From: DASXKD01 sp963806145
GTDB lineage: Bacteria; Actinomycetota; Actinomycetes; Streptosporangiales; Streptosporangiaceae
Reading direction: 5' to 3'
DNA length: 64,000 nt
Assembly (NCBI GenBank): GCA_963806145.1
Contig: CAWDXD010000050.1
Span: forward strand, 9,040 to 73,039
Shown here piece by piece: positions 26,029 through 34,007 of this stretch; positions within the stretch are counted from its first letter, which is position 1, and each line of letters opens with the position of its first letter. The translations under genes were made by a program, and so were the position numbers. Below the pieces are notes generated by a model. That model ran no database searches and had not been told where the DNA came from. It saw nothing but the letters and a program-made list of their open reading frames with translations.

Positions 26029-26901
26029 ATGACCGTACAGCCCGGTGACTCGGGCGCGGCCGCGACCAAGGCGCGGACCGCAGAACCCCTCTACGGCGGC
26101 AGCGCCAGCCGGCGGATCACCGTACGTGACCTCGCCGCCGCCAAGGCCCGCGGTGAGAAATGGCCGATGCTCACCGCCTACGACGCGCTCACCGCGCGCG
26201 TCTTCGACGACGCCGGGATACCGGTGCTGCTCGTGGGCGACTCGGCGGGGATGGTCGTGTTCGGCCACGACACCACCATCCCGGTGACCGTGGACGACCT
26301 CATCCCGCTGACCGCCGCGGTGGTCCGCGGTACCCGGCGGGCCATGGTCGTCGCGGACCTGCCGTTCGGCTCCTATCAGGCCTCCCCGCGCGAGGCGTTC
26401 GCCACGGCGAGCCGGTTCCTCAAGGAGTCCGGGGCGCACGCGGTCAAGCTCGAAGGCGGCATGCGGGTGGTCCGCCAGGTCGAGGAACTGGTGCAGGCCG
26501 GCGTGCCGGTCATGGCTCACCTGGGCCTGACGCCGCAGTCGGTCAACGCTTTCGGCGGGTACCGGGTGCAGGGCCGGGGCGAGGATGGCGAGCGCCTGCT
26601 GCACGACGCCAAGGCACTGGCGGCGGCGGGCGCCTTCTCCGTCGTCCTGGAGTGCGTGCCCGCGGAACTGGCTGCCCGGGTCACCCAGAGCCTGTCCATC
26701 CCGACGATCGGGATCGGCGCGGGCCCGGAGTGCGACGCCCAGGTGCTGGTGTGGCAGGACATGGCCGGGCTCACCCCGCACACGGCGAAGTTCGTGAAGA
26801 AGTACGCCGACGTGGCCGGGGTGCTCGGCACCGCCGCGCGCGCCTTCGCCGAGGAGGTCGTCGGCCGCCGGTTCCCCGACGCGGAGCATTCCTACCGCTG
26901 A
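26029..26901 (+). CDS. panB: 3-methyl-2-oxobutanoate hydroxymethyltransferase
   Basis: A 290-residue enzyme of pantothenate synthesis that transfers a hydroxymethyl group from methylene-tetrahydrofolate to 2-oxoisovalerate, giving ketopantoate. Signature segments: 'KWPMLTAYDALTARVFDDAGIPVLLVGDSAGMVVFGHDTT' (in parts: 'LLVGDSAGMVVFGHDTT' holds metal ligand Asp), 'VKLEGG', 'PVMAHLGLTPQSVNAFGGYRVQGR' and 'PTIGIGAGPECDAQVLVWQDMAG'. ATG 26029 is preceded by CAGGAGG at good spacing. The gene is monocistronic with a strong hairpin after it. Confidence 0.95.
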   Translation: MTVQPGDSGAAATKARTAEPLYGGSASRRITVRDLAAAKARGEKWPMLTAYDALTARVFDDAGIPVLLVGDSAGMVVFGHDTTIPVTVDDLIPLTAAVVRGTRRAMVVADLPFGSYQASPREAFATASRFLKESGAHAVKLEGGMRVVRQVEELVQAGVPVMAHLGLTPQSVNAFGGYRVQGRGEDGERLLHDAKALAAAGAFSVVLECVPAELAARVTQSLSIPTIGIGAGPECDAQVLVWQDMAGLTPHTAKFVKKYADVAGVLGTAARAFAEEVVGRRFPDAEHSYR

Positions 26902-26924
26902 CGCGCGCACCGAACCGTGACTGG

Positions 26925-26964
26925 TGGGTCCCGGCAGCGAGCGGGGCTCCGCTGCCGGGACCCA
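26925..26964. terminator. Terminator-like hairpin after panB
   Basis: A perfect 15-bp inverted repeat (26925-26939 with 26950-26964) and 10-nt loop, 24 bp past the panB stop. Confidence 0.8.
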
Positions 26965-27220
26965 TGGGTAAGCGTGCGCGGTGTGCGTTGCAGTGGCCTT
27001 GACGCCGGCCTTGCATCCCTGGTCAGGGCGCCGGGGCAACCGGCGGTGCGCGGCCCCGGGGGGAGCCCGGTAGTCATTTACCGCAGCCCGGAATACGTAT
27101 CACTGCCGATGTGCCACCCCGCTCGTTCGCGGCACGCTGGGCGCGTTACCTCCGCTGATCAGGCCGCCGCCCTCTCGCGGCGCCCACCTGGCAGCGATCG
27201 CACCTGAAGGGGACCCAGCA
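26965..27220. other. Non-coding upstream region of the small secreted-protein gene
   Basis: About 256 bp after the panB terminator. It contains a locally AT-richer patch (27068-27110, 'catttaccgcagcccggaatac') that may be the promoter of the gene at 27221. 'GAAGGGGA' just before that ATG is its likely ribosome-binding site. No other feature is seen. Confidence 0.4.
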
Positions 27221-27719
27221 ATGCGCAAAATGATCATCTCCGCACTGACCGCGGCCGCCGCGGCAACAGTGATGGGCGGTGCCGGGATGGCCGCGGCCAG
27301 CACCCACACCGCGGCCAGCGGGACCGAGCACTTCCAGATGATGACGACCACCGGCACCGGCTCGACCGGCAGCGTCATCGCCAGCGGCGTCTTCACCGCC
27401 CCGGCAGTCGATCACGAGCACCAGGCAACCAACACCAGCACGTTCACGTTCTCCAACGGCACGATCCTCATCAAGCACTCCAACGGCACGGGCACGCAGT
27501 CCTTCAATCCCGAAGACCTGCCTGCTCACCATCAACCAGCACGGCACCTACAAGCTGCAGAGCGGCACCGGCGCCTACGCCGGTATCAGCGGCAGCGGCA
27601 CGTACCAGCTGAGCATCCTGGCCATCGGGGCAAGCTCGGGCGGCACGTGCTCGCAGAGCAAGCCGCCGGTCGCCTTCCACCAGGTGATCAACGCGAGCGG
27701 GCCGGTCAGCCTGCCGTAA
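27221..27719 (+). pseudogene. Small secreted protein of unknown function, with one frame change
   Basis: A roughly 165-residue exported protein with a clear signal peptide (1-27, 'MRKMIISALTAAAAATVMGG'), 'MMTTTGTGSTGSVIASGVFTAP', 'NTSTFTFSNGTILIKHSN' and, after the break, 'CLLTINQHGTYKL', 'GTGAYAGISGSGTYQLSI' and a C-terminal Cys-containing tail. The 'GTGxYAGISGxGTY' pattern recalls the beta-barrel of allene-oxide-cyclase-like secreted proteins, but that is only a resemblance. The frame changes at about 27510-27513 (one extra base). The mature protein would have two cysteines in the second part. A terminator follows. Confidence 0.65.
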
Positions 27720-27739
27720 CCCCGCCGTCACCGGCACCA

Positions 27740-27778
27740 GCCCGGCGGCCGCCGCCCTTGGCGTGGCGGCCGCCGGGC
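27740..27778. terminator. Bidirectional terminator-like hairpin
   Basis: A perfect 14-bp inverted repeat (27740-27753 with 27765-27778), 11-nt loop, between the convergent small secreted-protein gene and the DoxX-like gene. Confidence 0.8.
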
Positions 27779-27807
27779 ACCAGCCTTTTCGGGGCCCGGG
27801 CCCCGGC

Positions 27808-28233
27808 TCAGTCCTCCCCGTCGCCCACGGAGCCGGCCACCAGGCCCAGGCCGATGCCGAGCATCCACACGTCCTTGCTGATCCCGGTGCCGGCCCGGGT
27901 CGGCCACACGCTGCCCGGCTTATGCAGCGCCGGGGTGCGCAGGTACATGGTGACCAGGCTGCCGGAGAACCCGGTGAGCGCGGCACCGGCCAGGGCGCTC
28001 GGCACGAACGGGGCGAGCAGCGCGGCGCCGATCGCGATCTCGCTGGCGGCGAGCACCTTGATGAAACGCTCCGGCGGCATGCGCTCCAGGAACGGGAAGG
28101 CGCCGCAAGCCGCCTGGTGCACACCCTTGGCTCGGGCCTCGTCGGCGTGCCATTTCTCGAGTCCCGCGTGGAGAATGTAGGCACCGGTCGCAATGCGGCC
28201 AGGGAGGTCACGTGCCTTGACGCGGAAAATCAC
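27808..28233 (-). CDS. DoxX-like integral membrane protein
   Basis: A 141-residue protein with about four hydrophobic helices: 'GRIATGAYILHAGLEKWHAD', 'FIKVLAASEIAIGAALLAPFVPSALAGAALTGFSGSLVTMYLRTP' (read as two helices) and 'DVWMLGIGLGLVAGSV'. Pattern and size resemble the DoxX/DoxD group, small quinone-linked membrane proteins of uncertain function. It has a short soluble loop with two prolines between helices 1 and 2. It stands alone upstream of a terminator; the upstream F420 reductase gene is 72 bp away on the same strand. Confidence 0.65.
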   Translation of the reverse strand: MIFRVKARDLPGRIATGAYILHAGLEKWHADEARAKGVHQAACGAFPFLERMPPERFIKVLAASEIAIGAALLAPFVPSALAGAALTGFSGSLVTMYLRTPALHKPGSVWPTRAGTGISKDVWMLGIGLGLVAGSVGDGED

Positions 28234-28305
28234 GGGCGTCCCTTCTCTCCACAGTGTTGTTGAAGGCTAAACATACTAGGCCGCGACCCGGCGGGCGGAC
28301 GAGGG

Positions 28306-28989
28306 TCAGATGTCGGTGACGCGCAGCCCGGCGTGGGCCTTGTAACGCCGGTTGACGGACACCAGGTTGGCGGTGAGCGCCTCGACCTGCCCGCAGTTGC
28401 GCAGCCGCCCCGCGTACACGCCGCGCATACCGGGGATCCGGGCGGCGAGCGCCTGGACCAGGTCGGTGGCCCGTCGGTCGTCGCCAAGCACCAGCACGTC
28501 GAGGTCGACGCTGGCGACCTCCGGGTCGAGCAGCAGCACGGCCGAGACGTGGTGGAAGGCACCCACCACCACCGAGCCGGGCAGGACCGCCGCCGCCTGC
28601 TGCGCGGCACTGCCCTCGGCCACGGGCAGCGGGTAGGCGCCGCGGTGGTCGAATCCCATCGGGTTCACGCAGTCGATGACGATCTTGCCGGCCAGCGGCG
28701 CGGCCAGCGACTCGAGCAGGTCGCCGTGGCCGTCCCAGGGCACCGCCACGATGACCACGTCGGCGGCGGCGGCCGCGGCCGCGTTCGCCATGCCGCGGAT
28801 GCCCAGGTCCGCGCCCACGGCCTGCGCGGCCGCGATGGCACGCTTCGCGCTGCGGGAGCCGATGATGACCGGATTGCCGGCCAGCGCGAACCTGCGGGCC
28901 AGGCCGCGGCCCTGGTCACCGGTGCCGCCCAGGATGCCGATAGCCAAGGCCGCGACGTCGGGACCGGGTGCCGCCTGCTGGTGAGACAT
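28306..28989 (-). CDS. npdG: NADPH-dependent F420 reductase (F420H2:NADP+ oxidoreductase)
   Basis: A 227-residue Rossmann enzyme that exchanges hydride between NADPH and coenzyme F420. The N-terminal dinucleotide fold begins 'AIGILGGTGDQGRGLARRFALAGNPVIIGSR', where GGTGDQG binds the phosphates and 'GSRSAKR' selects NADP. Later landmarks: 'VIVAVPWDG', 'KIVIDCVNPMGF', 'VVGAFHHVSAVLL' and 'LVLGDD'. This supports an F420-using actinomycete. ATG 28989 lies back to back with the plus-strand gene starting at 29036. Confidence 0.88.
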   Translation of the reverse strand: MSHQQAAPGPDVAALAIGILGGTGDQGRGLARRFALAGNPVIIGSRSAKRAIAAAQAVGADLGIRGMANAAAAAAADVVIVAVPWDGHGDLLESLAAPLAGKIVIDCVNPMGFDHRGAYPLPVAEGSAAQQAAAVLPGSVVVGAFHHVSAVLLLDPEVASVDLDVLVLGDDRRATDLVQALAARIPGMRGVYAGRLRNCGQVEALTANLVSVNRRYKAHAGLRVTDI

Positions 28990-29035
28990 GCCCCGATCCT
29001 GCCAGAGCGGCACCGGGCCGTGGCACCATGGGGGC

Positions 29036-29617
29036 GTGAACGCCGAGCAGGTCGCCGCGCTGCGGACGCTGCTCGCCCCCACCGGCTGGCTGGACCGGGC
29101 CGCGGAATTCGCCCGTGCCCTGCGCGGGTCGGCGCGGACACCCGGCGGGCTGCTGCTGGTCGGCACGCCCGAAGACGAGCCCTGGCACTTCGCCGCGCAC
29201 CTGGACGACGAAAGCCGGCTCGCCGGCCTGCCCGAACTCGCGCCCACCCTGGTCCGCTGGAACCCGCCGCCCGGGGCGCCGCCGCACCTGAGCGTGAGCC
29301 TGGCCCGGCTGGGCGACGCCGGGCGCGGTGACTCGCTCGTGGTGGTGAGCCCGCAGGCGGCACCGGACCGGCTGCTCGAGCGCGTCAGTGACGCCCGCAA
29401 GGGCGGGGCGACGATCCTGGCCCTGGAGCGTGGCGACCGCCGCCTGGCGGATGTGGCTCACGAGGCACTGACCGTGGCGCCGTCCGCGCCGCTGACGTTC
29501 GACGCCGTCCAGCACCTGGTCAGCGCCGCCGCCGGCGAGCGCGGCGAGCCGTGCCGGGGGCTGCGTGCCCGGCTCGCCCGGCTGCTCGACACGGTCAGCG
29601 GCCCCGTATCCCCCTAA
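29036..29617 (+). CDS. Conserved hypothetical actinobacterial protein
   Basis: A 193-residue cytoplasmic protein that I do not recognise. It begins (GTG 29036) 'NAEQVAALRTLLAPTGWLDRAAEFARALRG' and contains 'GGLLLVGTPEDEPWHFAAHLDDE', 'LVRWNPPPGAPPHLSV', 'SLVVVSPQAAPDRLLERVSDARKGGATILALERGD' (a Rossmann-like strand-helix pattern) and 'VAHEALTVAPSAPLTFDAVQHLVSAAAG', which recalls SIS-domain or phosphosugar-isomerase-like folds. No catalytic motif is evident. It is divergent from npdG across 46 bp, so the two may share a promoter region. Confidence 0.65.
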   Translation: MNAEQVAALRTLLAPTGWLDRAAEFARALRGSARTPGGLLLVGTPEDEPWHFAAHLDDESRLAGLPELAPTLVRWNPPPGAPPHLSVSLARLGDAGRGDSLVVVSPQAAPDRLLERVSDARKGGATILALERGDRRLADVAHEALTVAPSAPLTFDAVQHLVSAAAGERGEPCRGLRARLARLLDTVSGPVSP

Positions 29618-29642
29618 TGGGCGCGCGGCGCTGCGCCACTAC

Positions 29643-29658
29643 TGCCTGGAATCAGGCA
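29643..29658. promoter_or_regulatory. Short inverted repeat upstream of the DUF1707 gene
   Basis: TGCCTG-GAAT-CAGGCA, 6-bp arms, 77 bp before the start at 29735 and 25 bp after the previous stop. It could be an operator or a weak terminator; nothing decides between them. Confidence 0.3.
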
Positions 29659-29734
29659 ATACGCCAGTTCGTCCCGGTGCGGTCTGGTTCGATCGCGCCG
29701 TTCCCGGCGGGCGTGCTGTCGCTAAGGTGAGGTC

Positions 29735-30460
29735 ATGAGCGAGCTTTCCGGGCCCGCGGACCACAGCCTCATGCGGGTCTCCGACAGCGACCGCGATCAG
29801 GCTGCCGAGGTGCTCCGCGAGGCCGCCGGGCAGGGGCGGATCAGCCTCGACGAACTCGATGAGCGCCTCGAATCCGCCTACGCCGCCAAGACCTACGCCG
29901 ACCTCGCGGCGCTCACCCACGACCTGCCGCAGTCCCGGCGGGTGCCGGTCCCGCCGGTCCAGGGAGCCACCCAGGCCAGCCGCATCGGCGGCACGCCCCG
30001 GTCGAAGTTCTCGGTGGCGATCATGAGCGGCTCGCGGCGGATGGGCCGCTGGGTGGTCCCCCGCACTTACGTCTCGGTGGCCGTGATGGGCGGGATCGAG
30101 CTTGACCTGCGCGAGGCCCAGTTCAGCGAGCCCGTGGTCACCCTGCACGCCTACACGGTGATGGGCGGCATTCAGATCACCGTCCCCGAGGACGTCGAGG
30201 TGGACGTGTCCGGGATGGCCTTCATGGGCGGGTTCGACCACAACGCCAGCAGCCCCGGGGTGCCCGGCGCGCCCCAGGTGCGCGTCCTCGGGTTCGCCCT
30301 GATGGGCGGCGTCGAGGTCCGGCGCAAGCTGGTGAAGGCCAAGCGCGCGACGGTGGAGGGCGGCAGCCAGCGGGCCGTCGGCGGCGCCGGGCCGGGCGCC
30401 ATCAGCGGCGGCAGCCAGGGACCCGGCGAGGACGCCGGTCCGGGCGCCGCCGACGGCTGA
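29735..30460 (+). CDS. DUF1707 / LiaF-like C-terminal domain protein
   Basis: A 241-residue protein common in actinomycetes. The N-terminal DUF1707 (SHOCT-like) domain reads 'MRVSDSDRDQAAEVLREAAGQGRISLDELDERLESAYAAKTYADL' (key: 'RVSDSDRD', 'GRISLDELDERL', 'AKTYADL'). After a linker, repeats of 'VAVMGGIELDLREA', 'YTVMGGIQITVPEDVEVD', 'MAFMGGFDH' and 'FALMGGVEVRRK' form a beta-helix-like region related to LiaF/cell-wall-stress proteins. No membrane segment is present. A perfect hairpin covers its stop codon. Confidence 0.85.
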   Translation: MSELSGPADHSLMRVSDSDRDQAAEVLREAAGQGRISLDELDERLESAYAAKTYADLAALTHDLPQSRRVPVPPVQGATQASRIGGTPRSKFSVAIMSGSRRMGRWVVPRTYVSVAVMGGIELDLREAQFSEPVVTLHAYTVMGGIQITVPEDVEVDVSGMAFMGGFDHNASSPGVPGAPQVRVLGFALMGGVEVRRKLVKAKRATVEGGSQRAVGGAGPGAISGGSQGPGEDAGPGAADG

Positions 30461-30478
30461 GGTGCTCCCTCAGCCGTC
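30452..30478. terminator. Bidirectional terminator overlapping both stop codons
   Basis: A perfect 11-bp inverted repeat (30452-30462 with 30468-30478), 5-nt loop. It includes the last codons of the DUF1707 gene and of the convergent YbjQ-like gene. Confidence 0.75.
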
Positions 30479-31315
30479 CAGGCTCAGGACCATGGTGGGG
30501 CGCTCGATGACGTGGTCCTCGCGCAACGGCCGCACCGCGGTGCCGATGGCGAAGAACTCGGTGGTGTGCGAGCCCCAGGTGTGGCTGTGCTGGCGGAGCT
30601 GCACCCCGACGATCCCCTCCGCGTGGTAGGCCTCCGCCTCGGCCTGCATCCGGCTCATCGCCAGCTCGCGCGCGTCGTACAGGGCCTGGGTGAACTGCTC
30701 GAGCTCGACGTTCTTGCCGATGTTGCCGAGCACGCCGCCCAGGCGCTGGTGCGCGATGTGGTACACGCAGGTGCCCATCACCATGCCAAGCGGCGCGTAC
30801 CCGGCCCGGATCAGGGTCCAGAAGTCCTGGCCGGTCAGGTCCGAGGTGAACGGCTGGTTCTTGTTGTTGCGCCAGTTGCTGACCCCGCCGCCGGCGGCGC
30901 CCTCCTCGGCCTTGACCGCGGTACCCACCGCGATGAACTCGGCGATGTCGGCACCGAACTCCTTCAGCTCCACATCGAGCCGGACCCCGACGATGCCGTC
31001 CGCGCCCAGCGCGTCCGCCTCGGCTTCCATCCGGCCCATGGCCAGCTCCCGCGCGTGGTACATGGCCTGGGACAGCACGTCCAGCTCCTGGTTCTTGCCC
31101 CACCGGCCGAACTGCAGTCCCACGTGGTAGATGGAGGTGCCCAGCACCAGCCCGAGCGGACGGAACCCCGCCTCGCGGACCAGCAGGAACTCGTTGACCG
31201 ACAGGTCGGAGGTGAAGATGGAACCGGGCTTGCCCGGTTTCAGCTCGGCCAGGCGTGCCAGCGCGTCATGCGGCACCCCGGCCGCGTTCAGCTCGGTGGA
31301 TGTCTGGTCGGTCAT
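30470..31315 (-). CDS. Two-domain YbjQ-like (heavy-metal-binding UPF0145-type) protein
   Basis: A 281-residue cytoplasmic protein with two copies of a YbjQ-type domain. Each copy has an 'FTSDLS/T...EFLLVREAGFRPLGLVLGTSIYHVG' or '...FWTLIRAGYAPLGMVMGTCVYHI' start, an 'ARELAMGRMEAEADALGADGIVGVRL' or 'ARELAMSRMQAEAEAYHAEGIVGVQL' helix-strand, and an 'FIAVGTAV' / 'FFAIGTAV' end. Single-domain relatives are small pentamers of unclear, perhaps metal-related, function. ATG 31315 is preceded by GAGGAG. It lies 35 bp after a second two-domain paralogue, so both are probably one operon. Confidence 0.8.
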   Translation of the reverse strand: MTDQTSTELNAAGVPHDALARLAELKPGKPGSIFTSDLSVNEFLLVREAGFRPLGLVLGTSIYHVGLQFGRWGKNQELDVLSQAMYHARELAMGRMEAEADALGADGIVGVRLDVELKEFGADIAEFIAVGTAVKAEEGAAGGGVSNWRNNKNQPFTSDLTGQDFWTLIRAGYAPLGMVMGTCVYHIAHQRLGGVLGNIGKNVELEQFTQALYDARELAMSRMQAEAEAYHAEGIVGVQLRQHSHTWGSHTTEFFAIGTAVRPLREDHVIERPTMVLSLDG

Positions 31316-31350
31316 CGTTCTCCTCGGATCAGAAGGGTGGACCGTGCCCA

Positions 31351-32277
31351 TCAGGGGCCCAGCCGGACCCGGGCGGCCTGGCGGCGCTTCGGGTCGAGAG
31401 ACATGATTGCCAGGCTGGGCCGCTCCGCGGACCGCGACCGGGCGTGGAAGCGGGCGATGGCGGTACCGATGAGGGTGGCCTCAACGATGTGGTCACGCCG
31501 GCCTTCGGCGGCCGGGCAGTCACGCTCCCGCACCCGGGTGGTCACCGTGGTCACGACCACCCCCTCGGCGCCCAGCCGGGCCACGTCCTGCTCCAGCTGC
31601 TCGCGTGCGTCGTGGCGGGTCTGGGTCACCACCTCGGTATAGCCCTGGACTTCGGTGTTCCCAGCCCCCCAGCGGGTCTGGGTGACGGTGAGCCAGTCGT
31701 CGTGGCGGGCCCCGACGGAGATGCCGAGCGCCAGGCCGGCCGGCATCCAGCCGTCCGTGAACAGCTTGGCGAAGTCCTGGCCGGACAGATCGGAGGTGAA
31801 CGGCCGCGCCAGCGGCGGGCCCGGGCCGCGCACGGCGGTGCCGAGCGCCTTGAACTCCAGGCCGCCGGCCGGGAAGGCGCCGATGCTCAGGGTCACGCCG
31901 ACCACGCCGTGGCCGCCGAGCGCCATACATTCGGCCGTCATCCGGTCGATCGCGTCGCGCCGCGCCCGGTACAGCGTCGCCACCATGGGCCCGAACGAGG
32001 CGAAGTTGCCGTCACCGGACACCGTGGTGATTCCCACCGCGGGCACCCCGTAGCGCCCGAACCCGGTCCAGGCCCCGGGGCAGGAGAACCCGCCGGTGTA
32101 GCCCACGTTGTAGACGGCCGCGCCGAGAACCTGGCCGACCGGCTCGAAACCGGTGCTGCGGATCGCCGCGAACTCGGCTGTCGACAGCGCCGAGCCCCAG
32201 GTACCGCTGTCCCGGATCTCGGCCAGCCGCGCCTTTGCAGCCGAGGGCAGGCCGATTTCGCTGCCACCGTCGGGCAC
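31351..32277 (-). CDS. Two-domain YbjQ-like protein, divergent paralogue
   Basis: A 308-residue paralogue of the neighbouring protein. Domain 1 has 'FAAIRSTGFEPVGQVLGAAVYNVG' and 'DRMTAECMALGGHGVVGVTLSIGAF', ending 'FKALGTAVRG'. Domain 2 has 'FTSDLSGQDFAKLFTDGWMPAGLALGISVG' and 'QLEQDVARLGAEGVVVTTVTTRVRE', ending 'ATLIGTAIARF'. Domain 2 has a longer insertion rich in Thr and Gln. Its function is unknown. The adjoining pair thus encodes four YbjQ units. Upstream is a 57-residue conserved protein in the same direction. Confidence 0.78.
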   Translation of the reverse strand: MPDGGSEIGLPSAAKARLAEIRDSGTWGSALSTAEFAAIRSTGFEPVGQVLGAAVYNVGYTGGFSCPGAWTGFGRYGVPAVGITTVSGDGNFASFGPMVATLYRARRDAIDRMTAECMALGGHGVVGVTLSIGAFPAGGLEFKALGTAVRGPGPPLARPFTSDLSGQDFAKLFTDGWMPAGLALGISVGARHDDWLTVTQTRWGAGNTEVQGYTEVVTQTRHDAREQLEQDVARLGAEGVVVTTVTTRVRERDCPAAEGRRDHIVEATLIGTAIARFHARSRSAERPSLAIMSLDPKRRQAARVRLGP

Positions 32278-32350
32278 GCGCGCCTCCTTCGGTCAGTTCC
32301 GGCGCCGCCTTCACGATACCGGCCTGCGGGGGCGGGTTCAGTCGGCGTGC

Positions 32351-32524
32351 TCAGTCACCGTTTTTGGCGTCCCATTCCTCGTTGCGGCGGCGCACCGTCT
32401 CCAGTGCCCGGGCCGCCTCCTCCTCGGTCGGGTACGGCCCGAGCCGGTCCTTGGCCGGGCAGCCTTCTTCGGGTTCGACTGTGTGATGCCGGAGGCAATA
32501 CCACCAGCGGTGTCCGGAGTCCAT
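32351..32524 (-). CDS. Conserved small actinobacterial protein (57 aa)
   Basis: A 57-residue protein beginning 'MDSGHRWWYCLRHHTVEPEE', with 'GCPAKDRLGPYPTEEEAARALE' and ending 'RNEEWDAKNGD'. I recognise this pattern (a WYCLxHHxVE opening with paired Cys/His, then an acidic helix with an AAxALE repeat) as a widespread small actinobacterial family, function unknown. The Cys and His residues could bind a metal. It is divergent from map, starting 20 bp upstream of the map ATG, so the two share a promoter region. Confidence 0.8.
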   Translation of the reverse strand: MDSGHRWWYCLRHHTVEPEEGCPAKDRLGPYPTEEEAARALETVRRRNEEWDAKNGD

Positions 32525-32544
32525 GCCGATTAGACTCGCAGACC

Positions 32545-33393
32545 ATGGCGACCTTGCTCCAGCCCGGCCGGATTTCTCCCATGCGGCAGGTGCCCGCGCA
32601 CATCCCCCGGCCGGAGTACGTGGGCCGCCTGCGCCCCAGGACCGGGGAGCCCGACGTCAAGGATGCGCAGACCATCGAGCGGATGCGGGCGGCGGGCAAG
32701 CTCGCCGCCCGCGCGCTGGCCGAGGTGGGCCGGCACATCATGCCCGGGGTGACCACGGACGAACTCGACCGGATCGGGCACGAGTTCCTGTGCGACCACG
32801 ACGCGTACCCGAGCACGCTCGGCTACCGCGGCTTTCCCAAGTCGCTGTGCACCTCGCTCAACGAGGTGATCTGCCATGGCATCCCGGATGACACGGTGAT
32901 CGCCGAGGGCGACATCGTCAACGTGGACATCACCGCGTTCCTGAACGGCGTGCACGGGGACACCAACGCGACGTTCCTGGCCGGGGATGTGGATGAGGAG
33001 TCCCGGCTGCTGGTGGAGCGGACCCACGAGGCGATGATGCGGGGCATCCGGGCGGTGGCCCCAGGCCGGCCGCTGAACGCGATCGGCCGGGTGATCGAGT
33101 CCTACGCCCGCCGGTTCCGTTACGGGGTGGTGCGCGACTTCACCGGGCACGGGATCGGGACCACATTCCACTCCGGCCTGATCGTGCCGCATTTCGATGA
33201 CCCTGCGGTCAGCCTGGTCATGGAACCGGGGATGACCTTCACGATCGAGCCGATGCTCACCCTGGGCACCATCGAATACGACATCTGGGCGGACGGCTGG
33301 ACGGTGGTGACCAAGGACGGCAAGCGGACCGCGCAGTTCGAGCACACGATCCTGGTCACCGCGGACGGCCACGAGATCCTCACCCTCCCGTAG
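32545..33393 (+). CDS. map: Type I methionine aminopeptidase
   Basis: A 282-residue enzyme that removes the initiator methionine from nascent proteins. The pita-bread fold shows the five metal ligands in context: 'IVNVDITAFLNGVHGDTNATF' (two Asp), 'RDFTGHGIGTTFH' (His), 'MTFTIEPML' (Glu) and 'AQFEHTILVT' (Glu). The N-terminal extension 'RQVPAHIPRPEYVG' before the catalytic core is a common actinobacterial form. A much longer upstream open frame is antisense to other genes and was not used. ATG 32545 fits the family N-terminus. Confidence 0.95.
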   Translation: MATLLQPGRISPMRQVPAHIPRPEYVGRLRPRTGEPDVKDAQTIERMRAAGKLAARALAEVGRHIMPGVTTDELDRIGHEFLCDHDAYPSTLGYRGFPKSLCTSLNEVICHGIPDDTVIAEGDIVNVDITAFLNGVHGDTNATFLAGDVDEESRLLVERTHEAMMRGIRAVAPGRPLNAIGRVIESYARRFRYGVVRDFTGHGIGTTFHSGLIVPHFDDPAVSLVMEPGMTFTIEPMLTLGTIEYDIWADGWTVVTKDGKRTAQFEHTILVTADGHEILTLP

Positions 33394-33403
33394 CGGACCA
33401 CCG

Positions 33404-34003
33404 ATGGGCGAGCTGATCGTGCTGCGGCACGGCGAGACCGAGTGGAGCCGCGAGATGCGCCACACCGGCCGCACCGACGTGCCGCTGACCCCCGCCGGTG
33501 AGGCGGCGGCCGCCGCGCTGGCGCCCGCCCTGGCGGCCCGGCCGGTGCGGGCCGCGTTCACCAGCCCGGCGCGGCGTGCCGTCGTGACCGCGGCCCTGGC
33601 CGGGCTGGCCGGCGCCAAGGAGGACCCGGACCTGCAGGAGTGGGACTACGGCGGGTACGAGGGCCGGACCACCGCCGACATCCAGGCCGGGCGGCCCGGC
33701 TGGTACCTGTGGCGCGACGGGGTCATCCCCGGCGACGCCGGCCATCCCGGGGAAACCCTCGCCGAGGTGGGCGCGCGAGCTGACGCGGTGCTGGCCCGGG
33801 TGAGCCCGCTGCTGGCCGGCGGCGACGTCGCGCTCGTCGCCCACGGCCACCTGCTGCGCGTGCTGACCGCCCGCTGGCTGCGGCTGGAGCCCGGGGCCGG
33901 CCGCCTTTTCCAGCTCGGCACGGCGACCCTGAGCACACTGGGCACCGAGCACGGCGAGCCGGTGATCACCTCCTGGAACGTGCCGCCGGCTCCCCCTGGC
34001 TGA
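33404..34003 (+). CDS. Histidine phosphatase family protein
   Basis: A 199-residue phosphatase of the phosphoglycerate-mutase superfamily. The catalytic 'IVLRHGETEWS' (His9) opens the protein, Arg57 lies in 'AAFTSPARRAVVTA', 'LQEWDYGGYEGRTT' is the substrate-proximal loop with the acid residue, and 'VALVAHGHLLRVLTARWL' gives the second catalytic His. The closest described relatives are acid phosphatases and phosphoglycerate mutase-like proteins; the substrate is open. It begins 10 bp after map and is probably co-transcribed. Confidence 0.9.
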   Translation: MGELIVLRHGETEWSREMRHTGRTDVPLTPAGEAAAAALAPALAARPVRAAFTSPARRAVVTAALAGLAGAKEDPDLQEWDYGGYEGRTTADIQAGRPGWYLWRDGVIPGDAGHPGETLAEVGARADAVLARVSPLLAGGDVALVAHGHLLRVLTARWLRLEPGAGRLFQLGTATLSTLGTEHGEPVITSWNVPPAPPG

Positions 34004-34007
34004 CGTT

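Noticed and set aside
31255..32544. Upstream extension of map in the same frame
   Set aside because: The extension overlaps two YbjQ genes and a conserved small gene on the other strand; the family N-terminus starts at 32545.
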